In this document: in pieces, positions 1 through 8,411 of the stretch
How positions within the stretch are numbered: the first letter of the stretch is position 1
Layout: the number at the start of each line of letters is the position of its first letter
Assembly: GCF_001468465.1 (NCBI RefSeq)
Contig: NZ_LNSA01000006.1
Span: 98,452 to 162,451 of the forward strand
DNA length: 64,000 nt
Source: Sphingopyxis sp. H115
GTDB lineage: Bacteria; Pseudomonadota; Alphaproteobacteria; Sphingomonadales; Sphingomonadaceae
Reading direction: 5' to 3'
Notes under the pieces: model-generated
Databases searched by the model: none
The model's input: only the letters and a program-made list of their open reading frames with translations
What the model was told of the DNA's origin: nothing
Position numbers and translations under genes: made by a program

Positions 1-99
1 GGCGACCTTCCACGCACCGCCGTGATGACCGCCATGCGCTTCCTCGACGATCTTCTTGACGATGATCGGGCGCGGCGGCGTGTTGGGACGCGCAGCCAT
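1..99 (-). CDS. motB: Flagellar motor protein MotB, N-terminal fragment cut by window edge
   Basis: Only the first 33 codons are inside the window; the rest lies beyond base 1. The translation starts MAARPNTPPRPIIVKK and continues into HHGGAWKVA, the basic cytoplasmic lead followed by the GGAWKVA motif that precedes the single transmembrane helix of MotB. MotB anchors the stator to peptidoglycan and carries the proton-binding aspartate, which is outside the window. The ATG overlaps the motA stop by one base (TGATG), so the two stator genes are translationally coupled in the usual MotA-MotB order. Identification rests on this short motif plus position. Confidence 0.85.
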   Translation of the reverse strand, partial: MAARPNTPPRPIIVKKIVEEAHGGHHGGAWKVA

Positions 100-962
100 C
101 AGCGACCTCGCATACCATCAAATACTTCGGCGAAGCTTGGCTGGTTGTGATGGTCGACGCCCGAGCGCGCGGCCTCGATCACCAGTGGCTGCGGGTGGCC
201 GTGGAGCGAGGCGACGATCAGCTGCTTCACCGTATGATAGATGGCGGCATCGCTCTCGATCACCGTCTTGGCGCGCGTCGCGAACGGCCCGACAAGGCCG
301 TAGGCGAGCAACACGCCGAGGAAGGTGCCGACAAGCGCCGAACCGATCATCGCGCCGAGAATCTCGGGCGGCTTGTCGATCGAACCCATCGTCTTGACGA
401 CGCCGAGCACCGCCGCGACGATCCCGAGCGCGGGGAGCGCGTCGGCAAGGCTCTGGAGCCCCTCGGCGGGTTTCAGCGAATGGTGGCGGTGGTTTTTCAG
501 GGCATTGTCCATGACGTCCTCGACCGCGTGCGGGTCGAGCGTGCCCGACGACACGACGACGAGGCGCAGCGTGTCGCAGATCAGGTGGACGAGCGTGTCG
601 TCCTTGAGCAGCTTGGGATATTGCTGGAATATCGGCGAGCTTTTCGGATCCTCGATATGCGGCTCGACCGCGACGGGCCCCTCGGTGCGCATCATCTTCA
701 TCAGCGTCGAGACGAGCAGGATGCAATCGAGATAATCCTGCTTCTTATACTGCGGCCCCTTGAACACCTTGCCGAGCCCGCCGGCGAGCGCCTTCAGGTC
801 GGCTCCCGAATTGCCGATGATCAGCGACCCGATCGCCGCGCCCCCGATGATCAGCATCTCGTGCGGCAGCGCGTGCATGACAGGGCCGAGGTTGCCCCCG
901 GTCAGCGCGAAGCCCCCGAAGACCAGCAGGATCAGAACGACGATGCCGATAACGGGAAACAT
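99..962 (-). CDS. motA: Flagellar motor stator protein MotA
   Basis: MotA (287 aa) forms, with MotB, the proton-conducting stator of the flagellar motor in the inner membrane. Four hydrophobic segments are visible: residues 1-25, about 35-52, and a pair at about 175-220. The conserved proline-containing stretch PALGIVAAVLGVVKTM and the later GPFA match the two MotA prolines (Pro173 and Pro222 in E. coli) that couple proton flow to rotor torque. The length is normal for the family (about 285-295 aa). It is followed without gap by motB and preceded by a sigma-28-like promoter at 1032-1058, fitting late flagellar expression separate from the large flg operon upstream. Confidence 0.96.
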   Translation of the reverse strand: MFPVIGIVVLILLVFGGFALTGGNLGPVMHALPHEMLIIGGAAIGSLIIGNSGADLKALAGGLGKVFKGPQYKKQDYLDCILLVSTLMKMMRTEGPVAVEPHIEDPKSSPIFQQYPKLLKDDTLVHLICDTLRLVVVSSGTLDPHAVEDVMDNALKNHRHHSLKPAEGLQSLADALPALGIVAAVLGVVKTMGSIDKPPEILGAMIGSALVGTFLGVLLAYGLVGPFATRAKTVIESDAAIYHTVKQLIVASLHGHPQPLVIEAARSGVDHHNQPSFAEVFDGMRGR

Positions 963-1031
963 GTGCGCGAAACTCCATTGGGGACCCGGCTGTCGACACC
1001 GGCCCCCGCAAATTCAGGGACGTCATGATGA

Positions 1032-1058
1032 TTAACGGCAGCGGCCCCGCAAGATTGA
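1032..1058 (-). promoter_or_regulatory. Candidate sigma-28 (FliA) promoter for motAB
   Basis: On the minus strand TCAATCTT is followed after 11 bases by GCCGTTAA. The enterobacterial FliA consensus is TAAAGTTT-N11-GCCGATAA; the -10 element differs at one position and the -35 element is looser. The spacing is exact. The site sits in the 102-base gap between flgL and motA, about 70 bases before the motA ATG. The call is by pattern only. Confidence 0.55.
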
Positions 1059-1064
1059 GGACCG

Positions 1065-1895
1065 TCAGCTCAAAATATCGAACAAGGTCTGCCGGTTGAT
1101 CTTGGCGAAGGCCGCCTGCGCCGCCTGCAGCGTCAGATCCTGCGCGTGCAGCTGGGCGATCGCCTCTTCGAGATTGGTATCTTCGACCACCGAGCGCTCG
1201 TCCTTAAGCGTGATCCCGCGCGCCGCAAGACCGTCGCCGATGCGGTCAAGCCGCCCGCCCGCCAAGCCGATCTTGGCATGTTCGTCGGCGACGTGGCTGA
1301 TCGCGGTATCGAGCGCGCCGAGCGATGCGTTCATCCCGGCCTTGTCGTTCGCCGCGACCGCCGCCGCCGCGTCGCGAATGCCGGTCGACAGGCTGTTGCC
1401 ACCGACGACGAACACGTCGGCTGCCGACGGGACGGGCGCGAAGCTAACATCCGAATCGAAGCGCATCACGCGCGCGGGGCCCGCGGCGAATACAGGCTCG
1501 CCGTTCGAATCGCGGGTGGCCGCCAGCGCGTCGAGCTGGTCGGCGATCGTCCCCAGTTCGGCGGCGATGGTCGCGCGGTCGGCCGGGTTCGCGGTATCGC
1601 TGGCTGCGGCAAGAGTCAGTTCGCGCGCGCGCGCCATCAGGTCGCTCGCCGACTTCATCACGCCATCGGCCTGCGACACCAGCGCCGAGGCCGAATTGAC
1701 GTTCGCCGACCAGGCGGTCATGCTCGCCTGCGCGGTGCCGATGGTCGCGATGCGGCGCGCCGCGACCGGATCGTCGGACATGCGGAGAAGTTTCTTGCCG
1801 CCCGAGATCTGGATCTGCGTCCGCTCGAGCGCGTCGGCGAGTTTCTGTTGGCGCGCGATTTCGCGCGTCATCCGGTTGCCCACAGCGTTGATCAT
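1065..1895 (-). CDS. flgL: Hook-filament junction protein FlgL (HAP3)
   Basis: FlgL joins the FlgK ring to the flagellin filament and is exported through the flagellar type III apparatus. The 276-aa product is flagellin-like, with a coiled N-terminus (residues 10-90, containing ISGGKKLLRMSDDPVAAR, the conserved SGK-pattern of hook-associated proteins) and an amphipathic C-terminus ending LQAAQAAFAKINRQTLFDIL. It is shorter than the E. coli protein (317 aa), mainly in the variable centre. It is the last gene of the flgB-L operon, 15 bases after flgK, with no signal peptide, as expected for a type III export substrate. Confidence 0.93.
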   Translation of the reverse strand: MINAVGNRMTREIARQQKLADALERTQIQISGGKKLLRMSDDPVAARRIATIGTAQASMTAWSANVNSASALVSQADGVMKSASDLMARARELTLAAASDTANPADRATIAAELGTIADQLDALAATRDSNGEPVFAAGPARVMRFDSDVSFAPVPSAADVFVVGGNSLSTGIRDAAAAVAANDKAGMNASLGALDTAISHVADEHAKIGLAGGRLDRIGDGLAARGITLKDERSVVEDTNLEEAIAQLHAQDLTLQAAQAAFAKINRQTLFDILS

Positions 1896-1910
1896 GATCC
1901 GGCCCTTTCC

Positions 1911-3236
1911 CTAGAGCGAGCTAAGCAGCGTCTGCATCGTTTCACGCGCGACCTGGATCGTGCGCGCGGCGGCCGAATAGGCTTGCTGGAATCGCAGCAA
2001 TTCGGCCGCCTCGGTGTCGAGATCGACCTGGCTGACCCCGTCGCGCGCGGCCGCCGACGCGTCGGCTCGCGTCGCCGCGGCGGCGTCCTGCGCACGCGCC
2101 GACGCCACTGTCTGCGCCTGCGAGGCCATGTGGCTCGACCAGCGTGCCTCGGGGTCGTTCGCCCCGCGCATCGTGCCGAACGCCAACATATTTCCGTTGC
2201 TGCCCGACGCGTCCGCAACCGCGACCTGGTCGGGCGTCAGCGCCGTCACGGTCAGGGTCGCTGCGCTGGTGCCTGTGAAGAGCGGCTGGCCCGGATTGCC
2301 ATTGGCATCGGTCCCGGCCTGGTGCGCGGCATTGAGCTGCGCGGCGAAATCGGTGGCCATCGTGTCGAGCGCGGCGCGCTGGTCGGCGACATGGTTGGCG
2401 CCCTCCGCCAGCCCCGCGAGCGAGCCGGTCGAGATGGCGAGCGGCGATCCGCCGATGCTGAACGACAGGCGCCCGTCGGCGGCAGCGGTCACCGAAATCG
2501 GGTTCACCACGCCGCCGCCGACGAGCAGGTCGCCCGATCCGGCGGCGCGCAAGGTTACTGCGCCATTGCTATCGAAACTCGCGCTGACGCCCGCCTGCGA
2601 CGATAATTTGTCGAGCAGCCGGTCGCGCTCGTCGAGCAGGCTTGCCTCGTTGGTCGATCCCGGTCGCGCCTTGCGCAGCCCGATGTTGATCTGTTCGAGT
2701 GCGCCCAGGTCGGTGTTGAACGTATCGACTTCGCTCGCGGCGGCACCTTCGATCCCCTCGCCCATCTTGTCGAGCTGGTTCGCCGCGGTGCGGAAGCCCG
2801 ATGCGATATCATCGGCCGACTGGAGGAACTGCGCGCGCAGCGTCCGGTTCGACGGATCGGCGGTCAGCTGGTCGGCGGTCGTATAGAGGCTGGTGAGGCC
2901 GGTCTTGATGCCGTTCGTCTCGTCGCTCAAGGCGCCTTCGACCTTGTCGAGCCAGCTAAGCTTCGCCGCCGCGCGCTCCGAATCGCCCGATGTGATGCGC
3001 GAATCCTCGATCAGCCACGCATCGACCGACCGGTCGAGGCCGCGGATATCGACGCCGCCGGGATTCGTGTTGCCACGATAGAAAATCGAGTTGCCGCCAC
3101 CGACGGCCTCCATCATTTCGAGCCGCCGCCGGGCATAGCCGGGCGTCTGGGCGTTGGCGATATTGTCGCCGATCGTCGAGAGTGCGCGCGAATAGGCCTT
3201 GAGGCCGCTGTAGCCGATACCGAGCAGGTCGCTCAT
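1911..3236 (-). CDS. flgK: Hook-associated protein FlgK (HAP1)
   Basis: FlgK caps the hook and begins the hook-filament junction. The N-terminus (LLGIGYSGLKAYSRALSTIG, then NIANAQTPGYARRR) is the canonical rod/hook N-terminal motif with the ANAQTPGYARR signature of FlgK. The C-terminus (VDLDTEAAELLRFQQAYSAA then ARTIQVARETMQTLL) is the conserved FlgK tail. At 441 aa it is about 100 residues shorter than E. coli FlgK (547), with the reduction in the central D2/D3 region. The start overlaps the flgJ stop by four bases (ATGA), indicating coupled translation. Confidence 0.95.
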   Translation of the reverse strand: MSDLLGIGYSGLKAYSRALSTIGDNIANAQTPGYARRRLEMMEAVGGGNSIFYRGNTNPGGVDIRGLDRSVDAWLIEDSRITSGDSERAAAKLSWLDKVEGALSDETNGIKTGLTSLYTTADQLTADPSNRTLRAQFLQSADDIASGFRTAANQLDKMGEGIEGAAASEVDTFNTDLGALEQINIGLRKARPGSTNEASLLDERDRLLDKLSSQAGVSASFDSNGAVTLRAAGSGDLLVGGGVVNPISVTAAADGRLSFSIGGSPLAISTGSLAGLAEGANHVADQRAALDTMATDFAAQLNAAHQAGTDANGNPGQPLFTGTSAATLTVTALTPDQVAVADASGSNGNMLAFGTMRGANDPEARWSSHMASQAQTVASARAQDAAAATRADASAAARDGVSQVDLDTEAAELLRFQQAYSAAARTIQVARETMQTLLSSL

Positions 3237-3529
3237 TGCATGCCTCCGCCGATGCGGCCGCGAAACTGCCGCTCGACAAGGTCGGCGATGCCGAACTGGC
3301 GCATCGCAGCAAGACTGTCGGCGGTGCGCGCGTCGGCCATCTCGCGAAAATTATCGGTGGCGCTCGACCCGAAAATGTCGTCGCCGAGCTTCGCCTGCCG
3401 CATCGACGCCATCAGCTGGCGAAGGATCACGGCCTCGAACGCCTCGGCCGCCTTGCGCAGCCCGCCGTCGCCGCCGCCGGCGGCGGCGGGCGTCGGGGAG
3501 GCACCGATCGAAGAAATGGAGCTCGTCAT
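3233..3529 (-). CDS. flgJ: FlgJ-type rod-binding protein, rod domain only
   Basis: This 98-aa protein matches only the N-terminal rod-binding half of FlgJ: a Gly/Ala-rich lead, then LRKAAEAFEAVILRQLMASM and a following amphipathic helix. Enterobacterial FlgJ is about 313 aa because a peptidoglycan hydrolase domain is fused at the C-terminus; that domain is absent. Single-domain FlgJ with a separate lytic enzyme is known in alphaproteobacteria, and a candidate partner is encoded at 10406-11233. It acts as the scaffold for rod assembly in the periplasm. It overlaps flgI upstream and flgK downstream by four bases each, so it sits inside a tightly coupled block. Confidence 0.88.
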   Translation of the reverse strand: MTSSISSIGASPTPAAAGGGDGGLRKAAEAFEAVILRQLMASMRQAKLGDDIFGSSATDNFREMADARTADSLAAMRQFGIADLVERQFRGRIGGGMQ

Positions 3530-4635
3530 ATGATCACCAGTTCCGCAGTGAGCGCGCCGGCCTGGCTCAGCGCCTCGAGGATGGCGACGAGGTCGCCGGG
3601 AGGAACGCCCATGCGATTGATCGCATCGACGAGTTCGGAAAGCGAAGCAGTCGGCTGCACCAGCATCACCGGGCGATAATCTTCTTCGACGCTGATATCG
3701 CTCGACGGTTCGATGGCGGTCTGGCCGCGGCTGAACGGCGCGGGCTGGACGACCGTCGGCGATTCCTTGATCGACACGCTCAGCTTGCCCTGCGTGACCG
3801 CCGCCGTGCCGACGCGGACCGCGCCGTTGATGACGACGGTGCCGGTGCGCGCGTTGACGATCACCTTGGCCGGCGGCTCGGCGCGCTGCACGCCCAGATT
3901 TTCGATCTGCGACATCAGCCGCATGCGTTCGTCGCCGTTGCCCGCCGCGCGGATCGCGATGCTCGCACCGTCGATCATCGACGCGGTGCCCGGGATCGCC
4001 GCGTTGATCGCGTCGGTGACGCGTTTCGCATTGGTCGCGTCGAACTGATGGAGGTTGAAGGTCAGGTAGCTCGCCGAGGCAAAGCCGGTATCGACCGAGC
4101 GTTCGACCGTCGCGCCGCCGGCGATCCGGCCGCTCGACGGGACATTGACGGTCAGCTTCGACCCGTCGGCGGCATCGACGCCGAGCCCGCCGATAACCAG
4201 ATTGCCCTGCACCATCGCATAAATCTGGCCGTCCGCACCATAAAGCGGCGCGAGCACGAGCGTGCCGCCGCGCAAGGATTTCGCCTTGCCCATCGCCGAC
4301 ACGGTGACGTCAAGACGCTGGCCGGGCTTGGCAAAAGGCGGCAGCTCGGCGGTGATCATCACCGCCGCGGCATTTTTCAGCGCCGGGTTCACGCCGGGCG
4401 GCAGCGTCAGGCCAAAGCGCGACACCGCGCCCTTCATGCCGAGCGTCGAATAATCGAGGCTGTCGTCGCCGGTCCCCGCGAGACCGACGACGATGCCATA
4501 GCCCGTTAATTGGTTGGCGCGCAGGCCCTGGAACTGGCCCATGTCCTTGATACGTTCGGCCTGCGCCGGCGCCGCTAAGGCAAAGCTCGCCATCAGGAGC
4601 GCAAACAGAGTGAACAGGGTCGGCCGCTGGGTCAC
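3526..4635 (-). CDS. flgI: Flagellar P-ring protein FlgI
   Basis: FlgI builds the P-ring, the bushing in the peptidoglycan layer. The 369-aa product begins with a Sec signal peptide (hydrophobic LFALLMASFALAAPAQA, cleavage expected after AQA) followed by ERIKDMGQFQGLRANQLTGY, the hallmark N-terminus of mature FlgI. The interior LVGLAGTGDDS and the C-terminal region (LVDAINRMGVPPGDLVAILE) are typical, and the length equals the family norm (about 365-370 aa). The start lies 15 bases downstream of flgH and the end overlaps flgJ. Confidence 0.97.
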   Translation of the reverse strand: MTQRPTLFTLFALLMASFALAAPAQAERIKDMGQFQGLRANQLTGYGIVVGLAGTGDDSLDYSTLGMKGAVSRFGLTLPPGVNPALKNAAAVMITAELPPFAKPGQRLDVTVSAMGKAKSLRGGTLVLAPLYGADGQIYAMVQGNLVIGGLGVDAADGSKLTVNVPSSGRIAGGATVERSVDTGFASASYLTFNLHQFDATNAKRVTDAINAAIPGTASMIDGASIAIRAAGNGDERMRLMSQIENLGVQRAEPPAKVIVNARTGTVVINGAVRVGTAAVTQGKLSVSIKESPTVVQPAPFSRGQTAIEPSSDISVEEDYRPVMLVQPTASLSELVDAINRMGVPPGDLVAILEALSQAGALTAELVII

Positions 4636-4650
4636 GGAAAATTCCTCGGT

Positions 4651-5310
4651 TTAGAAGGGGCTGATGATCGAGAAGAAGCGCTGCAACCAGCCTTGCCGGC
4701 TCGCGCGGGCGATCTCGCCCTTGCCGACATAGCGAATGTGCGCGTTGGCGACGCGGGTCGACAGGATGCGGTTATCGGGGCTGATGTCGATCGCGCGAAC
4801 GATGCCGGAGATCTGGACATGCTCGTCGCCGCGATTGAGCGTCAGAAATTTCTCGCCCTTCACCAGCATCGTGCCGTTGGGATAGACGGCGGCAACGGTC
4901 ACACTGACCTCGCCCGACAGCGCATTCGATTGCGACGCATTGCCCTTGCCGGCAAATTGCTGGCCGCCGCCCATCGCGATATCGCTCGGATTGAACAGCG
5001 ACAGCGGGCCGGTGGCCGGCGGCGTCAGGCCGACGCTGCCGTCGCGCTGGGTGCCCGCGGCATTGCTTTTGGTCGCCGCGGTGCGTTCGACGAGCTGGAT
5101 TGTGATAATGTCGCCGATCTGTCCGGCACGCCCACCCGACGTCAGCGGCACGTAGGCGCCCTGAAAGATCGAACCGTTCGCCGGCGGCGGCGCCGGCGGC
5201 ATCGGCATCGACACCGAAAAGGCATCGGGGGGCAGCTTGTCCTTCGCATGCGCCATGACAGGCGCGAGCGCGAAAGCCAGCATCGCCAGCCTAGAGAGTC
5301 TGCGACGCAT
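4651..5310 (-). CDS. flgH: Flagellar L-ring protein FlgH, without a lipobox cysteine
   Basis: FlgH forms the outer-membrane L-ring. The 219-aa product contains NGSIFQGAYVPL near residue 45, a central GEVSVTVAAVYPNGTMLVKG and the terminal GWLQRFFSIISPF, all diagnostic of FlgH. In E. coli and most homologues FlgH is a lipoprotein with a Leu-x-x-Cys lipobox. Here the leader MRRRLSRLAMLAFALAPVMA ends in HAKD, a type I signal-peptidase pattern, and I find no cysteine anywhere in the product. The start lies inside the last 20 bases of flgG. A different start cannot restore a cysteine, since none precedes NGSIFQ in frame from the ATG. Confidence 0.93.
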   Translation of the reverse strand: MRRRLSRLAMLAFALAPVMAHAKDKLPPDAFSVSMPMPPAPPPANGSIFQGAYVPLTSGGRAGQIGDIITIQLVERTAATKSNAAGTQRDGSVGLTPPATGPLSLFNPSDIAMGGGQQFAGKGNASQSNALSGEVSVTVAAVYPNGTMLVKGEKFLTLNRGDEHVQISGIVRAIDISPDNRILSTRVANAHIRYVGKGEIARASRQGWLQRFFSIISPF

Positions 5311-6076
5311 TTTTCATCATCTCGTCGGTCGCGGAGATCATCTTTGAATTGACCTCATAAGCCCGCTGCGTCTCGATCATGTCGACGAGTTCCTCGACGA
5401 CATTGACGTTTGATCCCTCGAGCATCCCGCCGCGAAGCGTGCCGCGGCCTTCCTCGCCCGCGCCGCCGACGAGCGGAGCGCCCGATGCCTGCGTCTCGAC
5501 GAGCATGTTGCCGCCGATCGCCTGCAGCCCCGCGGGATTCGCGAAGCGTGCGATCTCGATCCGGCCGAGTTCGAGCGCGGTGCCGTCGGCGGCGGTCGCC
5601 GAGACGGTGCCGTCGAGCCCGATCGTCACATTGCTCGCGTCTTCGGGAATCTGGATCGCGGGGGTCAGCGGTTTGCCGTCGGGGGTCACAATCGTGCCGT
5701 CGGGCGAGCGGCCGAAATTGCCCGCGCGGGTGTATCCGATGCGCCCGTCGGGCATTTCGACCTGAAAATAGCCGGCGCCATCGATCGCGACGTCGAGCCC
5801 GTTGCCCGTCGTCTGGAACGTGCCCTGCGTATCGATGCGCGCGGTCCCGTTGAGGGCGACACCGGTGCCGAGGTTGAGCCCGGTCGCATAGCGATTCTCC
5901 GCAGTCGAAGGCGCGCCCGCCTGCGTCATCATCTGATAGCTCAGCGTTTCGAAGCTGGCGCGGTCGCGCTTGAAGCCCGTGGTGTTCACGTTGGCGAGGT
6001 TGTTCGCGATCACCTGCATCCGGAAGCCCTGGGCATCCAGACCGGTCCGCGCGACGTGCAAGGCACCGATACTCAT
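5291..6076 (-). CDS. flgG: Distal rod protein FlgG
   Basis: FlgG polymerises into the distal rod that crosses the L- and P-rings. The 261-aa length is standard. The N-terminus LHVARTGLDAQGFRMQVIAN then NLANVNTTGFKRDRA is the defining FlgG signature, and the C-terminus (GSNVNVVEELVDMIETQRAY then EVNSKMISATDEMM) is the conserved coiled tail of rod and hook proteins. No signal peptide is present, as expected for an export-apparatus substrate. It follows flgF by 12 bases and overlaps flgH by 20 bases. Confidence 0.97.
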   Translation of the reverse strand: MSIGALHVARTGLDAQGFRMQVIANNLANVNTTGFKRDRASFETLSYQMMTQAGAPSTAENRYATGLNLGTGVALNGTARIDTQGTFQTTGNGLDVAIDGAGYFQVEMPDGRIGYTRAGNFGRSPDGTIVTPDGKPLTPAIQIPEDASNVTIGLDGTVSATAADGTALELGRIEIARFANPAGLQAIGGNMLVETQASGAPLVGGAGEEGRGTLRGGMLEGSNVNVVEELVDMIETQRAYEVNSKMISATDEMMKNASQTL

Positions 6077-6088
6077 GTCATATTCTCC

Positions 6089-6832
6089 TTAACGGGGGAG
6101 CTGCATCAGGTTGGCGGTCGCGCTGTCCATGTCGCGCACGTCGCCGATCATCTTCAATTGGGTATCCCAGCTGCGGCTCGCTTCGATCATCTCGACGAGC
6201 GCGGCGGTCGCGGTGACGTTCGATCCTTCGATCGAGCGGGTCAGCAGCCGCGCCTCGGGGTCGTCGGGCAATATGCCGCCCCCCTTCACGCGGAACAGAC
6301 CATCGAGCCCCTTGGCGATATCCGACCCCGTCGGGGTCGCGAGGCGGAGCCGGTCGACTTCCTGCGGATTTTCGGCATCGCCGCCCTGCGGCACGATCCA
6401 CACGCGGCCTTCCTGGTCGATGCTGATCGCGTCGGCGGGCGGGATCGTGACCGGGCCCTGCGTTCCCTGAACGGGATTGCCGTCGCCGGTGGTGAGGAGG
6501 CCGCTCGGCGAAAGCTGCAAATCGCCGCGGCGCGTATAGGCCTCTTCACCGTCCTTCGCCTGCACGACGAGCAAGGCATCGCCCTGCATCGCAATATCAA
6601 GGTCGCGGCCTGTCTGGGTGACGGTACCGGCGCGCATGTCGGCCCCAAGCACTTCCTCCGATGCCAGCGCACGCGCGTCGAGCCCGCCGCTGTCGAGCCA
6701 CAAGGACTGCGCGTTGGCGATGTCGGCGCGGAAGCCCGGCGTCTGGGCGTTCGCCAGGTTGTTGGCGATCGCCGTCTGCCGCGACATGCTGCCCCGCATC
6801 GCGGCGAGGCTGGTATAGATGAGACGGTCCAT
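6089..6832 (-). CDS. flgF: Proximal rod protein FlgF
   Basis: FlgF is a proximal-rod subunit. The 247-aa product starts MDRLIYTSLAAMRGSMSRQT and continues AIANNLANAQTPGFRAD, the FlgF-type rod N-terminus; the C-terminus (SIEGSNVTATAALVEMIEAS followed by RSWDTQLKMI) is the standard rod C-terminal helix. Its length is close to E. coli FlgF (251). It lies between flgE and flgG in the conserved order, 35 bases after flgE. Confidence 0.95.
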   Translation of the reverse strand: MDRLIYTSLAAMRGSMSRQTAIANNLANAQTPGFRADIANAQSLWLDSGGLDARALASEEVLGADMRAGTVTQTGRDLDIAMQGDALLVVQAKDGEEAYTRRGDLQLSPSGLLTTGDGNPVQGTQGPVTIPPADAISIDQEGRVWIVPQGGDAENPQEVDRLRLATPTGSDIAKGLDGLFRVKGGGILPDDPEARLLTRSIEGSNVTATAALVEMIEASRSWDTQLKMIGDVRDMDSATANLMQLPR

Positions 6833-6867
6833 CGGAAATCTCCCCGCAGGCAGCAGTCAGCAATGCG

Positions 6868-7695
6868 TCAGCGCATGCCGATGATCGTCTGGGTCAGCTG
6901 CGACGCGCCCTCGATCGCCTTGGCATTGGCCTGAAAATTGCGCTGCGCCGACATCAGCATCACCAGCTCCTCGGTGATGTCGACGTTCGAGCGTTCGAGC
7001 GCGCCCGAGCGAATCGCGCCCATCGGACCGTTGGTCGCTGCGTCGATCGTCGGTGCGCCACTTTCGCCCGTCGACTGCCAGTGTGCGTCGCCGGTCGGGC
7101 GCAGGCCCGACATGGTGGGAAACGTCGCCATCGCAACCTTGCCGAGCTTCTGGTCTTCGCCGTTCGCGAAGGTCGCGGTGACGAGGCCGTCGAGACCGAT
7201 CGACACATTGACCAGCGCCGATGTCGGGTCCGACGGCGCGCCCTCGGGCAGGCGAAGGTCGAATGCGCCGGCCAGCGTGTTGTCGGTGACATTGCCGTCG
7301 ACATCGACGGGCAGCAGCTGCAATTTCGCCCCGGTCGTGTCGATGACATAGCGATCGGGGGTCGGTTCGAACGAGCCGTTGCGCGTGTAGGTCACCTGCT
7401 CGCGCGGCGGCTCGCCCTTGACGATGAACATGCCTTCGCCGACGATCGCGAGATCGAGCGTTTTTTCGCTCGCTTCGTACGACCCTTGCGTGAACTGCTG
7501 GGTGATGCCGTTGAGGCGCGTGCCCTGGCCCGCGATCGTCTTGGTCGACTGCGTCGGCGACGAAGCAAAAATGTCGCCGAACTGCGCCTTGCTGCGCTTG
7601 AAGCCGATCGAGCCGGCGTTGGCGATATTGTTCGAGATGACCGACATGTCGGTCTGCGAGGCTTTGAGGCCCGAAAGCGAAGTGTAAAATGACAT
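6868..7695 (-). CDS. flgE: Flagellar hook protein FlgE, compact form
   Basis: FlgE is the hook subunit. The 275-aa product has the hook N-terminus (SFYTSLSGLKASQTDMSVIS, NNIANAGSIGFKRSKAQFGD) and C-terminus (GALERSNVDITEELVMLMSA then QRNFQANAKAIEGASQL). E. coli FlgE is 402 aa; the loss of about 130 residues must fall in the surface-exposed D2 region, leaving mainly D0/D1. It could be mistaken for FlgG, but the start SFYTSLSGL, the tail QRNFQANAK and its place between flgD and flgF argue for FlgE. Confidence 0.9.
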   Translation of the reverse strand: MSFYTSLSGLKASQTDMSVISNNIANAGSIGFKRSKAQFGDIFASSPTQSTKTIAGQGTRLNGITQQFTQGSYEASEKTLDLAIVGEGMFIVKGEPPREQVTYTRNGSFEPTPDRYVIDTTGAKLQLLPVDVDGNVTDNTLAGAFDLRLPEGAPSDPTSALVNVSIGLDGLVTATFANGEDQKLGKVAMATFPTMSGLRPTGDAHWQSTGESGAPTIDAATNGPMGAIRSGALERSNVDITEELVMLMSAQRNFQANAKAIEGASQLTQTIIGMR

Positions 7696-7699
7696 GGAC

Positions 7700-7999
7700 T
7701 TATCCTTCCTGCGTGGTGGGGGTCGAGGGCGTTGCGGCCTTGATGTCCTGGAGCAGCTGGGTCTGCGCCGCGAGCTGCTCCGAAATCTGGGAAAGCACCG
7801 TGTTCGTTTCGCTGATGCCGGCGAGGCTCGAAAATTGCGCCATCTGCGCTACCATCTGCTGGTTATCGACCGGGTTGAACGGGTCCTGTTGCGACAGCTG
7901 CGCAGTCATCAGGCGCAGGAAGTCGCTCTGGTCCATCTGCTGGCTGGTGCCTTTTGGGTAGATCACGGGATTGTTGTTGGTGATGCTGTTGACGCTCAT
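7700..7999 (-). CDS. flgD: Hook-capping protein FlgD, N-terminal domain only
   Basis: FlgD is the scaffold that caps the growing hook. The 99-aa product keeps the conserved N-terminal segment (MDQSDFLRLMTAQLSQQDPF then NPVDNQQMVAQMAQFSSLAG), the DFL-L--QL--QDP-NP signature of FlgD. E. coli FlgD is 231 aa and carries C-terminal Tudor-like and fibronectin-like domains; none is present here. The reading frame stops naturally, with flgE starting four bases after it, so this looks like a genuinely short protein rather than a frameshift product. It lies one base after flgC. Confidence 0.9.
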   Translation of the reverse strand: MSVNSITNNNPVIYPKGTSQQMDQSDFLRLMTAQLSQQDPFNPVDNQQMVAQMAQFSSLAGISETNTVLSQISEQLAAQTQLLQDIKAATPSTPTTQEG

Positions 8000-8000
8000 C

Positions 8001-8411
8001 TTACTGTCCCATCCTGAGAGTTTCGTTGATCAGGCTCTTCGCGGTTTCGAGGACCTGGACATTGTTCTGATACTGGCGCGCGGTCTCGACCATCTCGACC
8101 ATCTCGGCGGCGCTATCGACCGCGGCTTCCCAGACGTTGCCGTCGGCATCGGCGAGCGGGTTCGACGGATCGTGGCGCTTCGACGGCGCCATTTTCGACG
8201 TCGTCACCTGATCGACCGCCACGGTCGCGCGACCCTGATCGTCCATCACGGTACGAAAGACAGGTTTGAGCGAACGATAAGCGCCGGCCTCGCTACCCGC
8301 GGTGGTTCCCGCATTGGCAAGGTTCGATGCGGTCGCGTTCAGACGGACGAGCTGCGCCGACATCGCGCGACCGCTGATGTCGAAGACGGAGAAATTGCCG
8401 TTCATCGTCAT
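8001..8411 (-). CDS. flgC: Proximal rod protein FlgC
   Basis: FlgC is a proximal rod subunit at the base of the flagellar axle. The 136-aa product has the rod N-terminus (FDISGRAMSAQLVRLNATAS then NLANAGTT) and the FlgC-specific C-terminus (MVEMVETARQYQNNVQVLET then AKSLINETLRMGQ). The motif DPSNPLADADGNVWEAAVD corresponds to the DP-HP-AD--GYV region of FlgC. Length matches the family (about 134-138). The ATG overlaps the flgB stop by four bases. Confidence 0.95.
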   Translation of the reverse strand: MTMNGNFSVFDISGRAMSAQLVRLNATASNLANAGTTAGSEAGAYRSLKPVFRTVMDDQGRATVAVDQVTTSKMAPSKRHDPSNPLADADGNVWEAAVDSAAEMVEMVETARQYQNNVQVLETAKSLINETLRMGQ

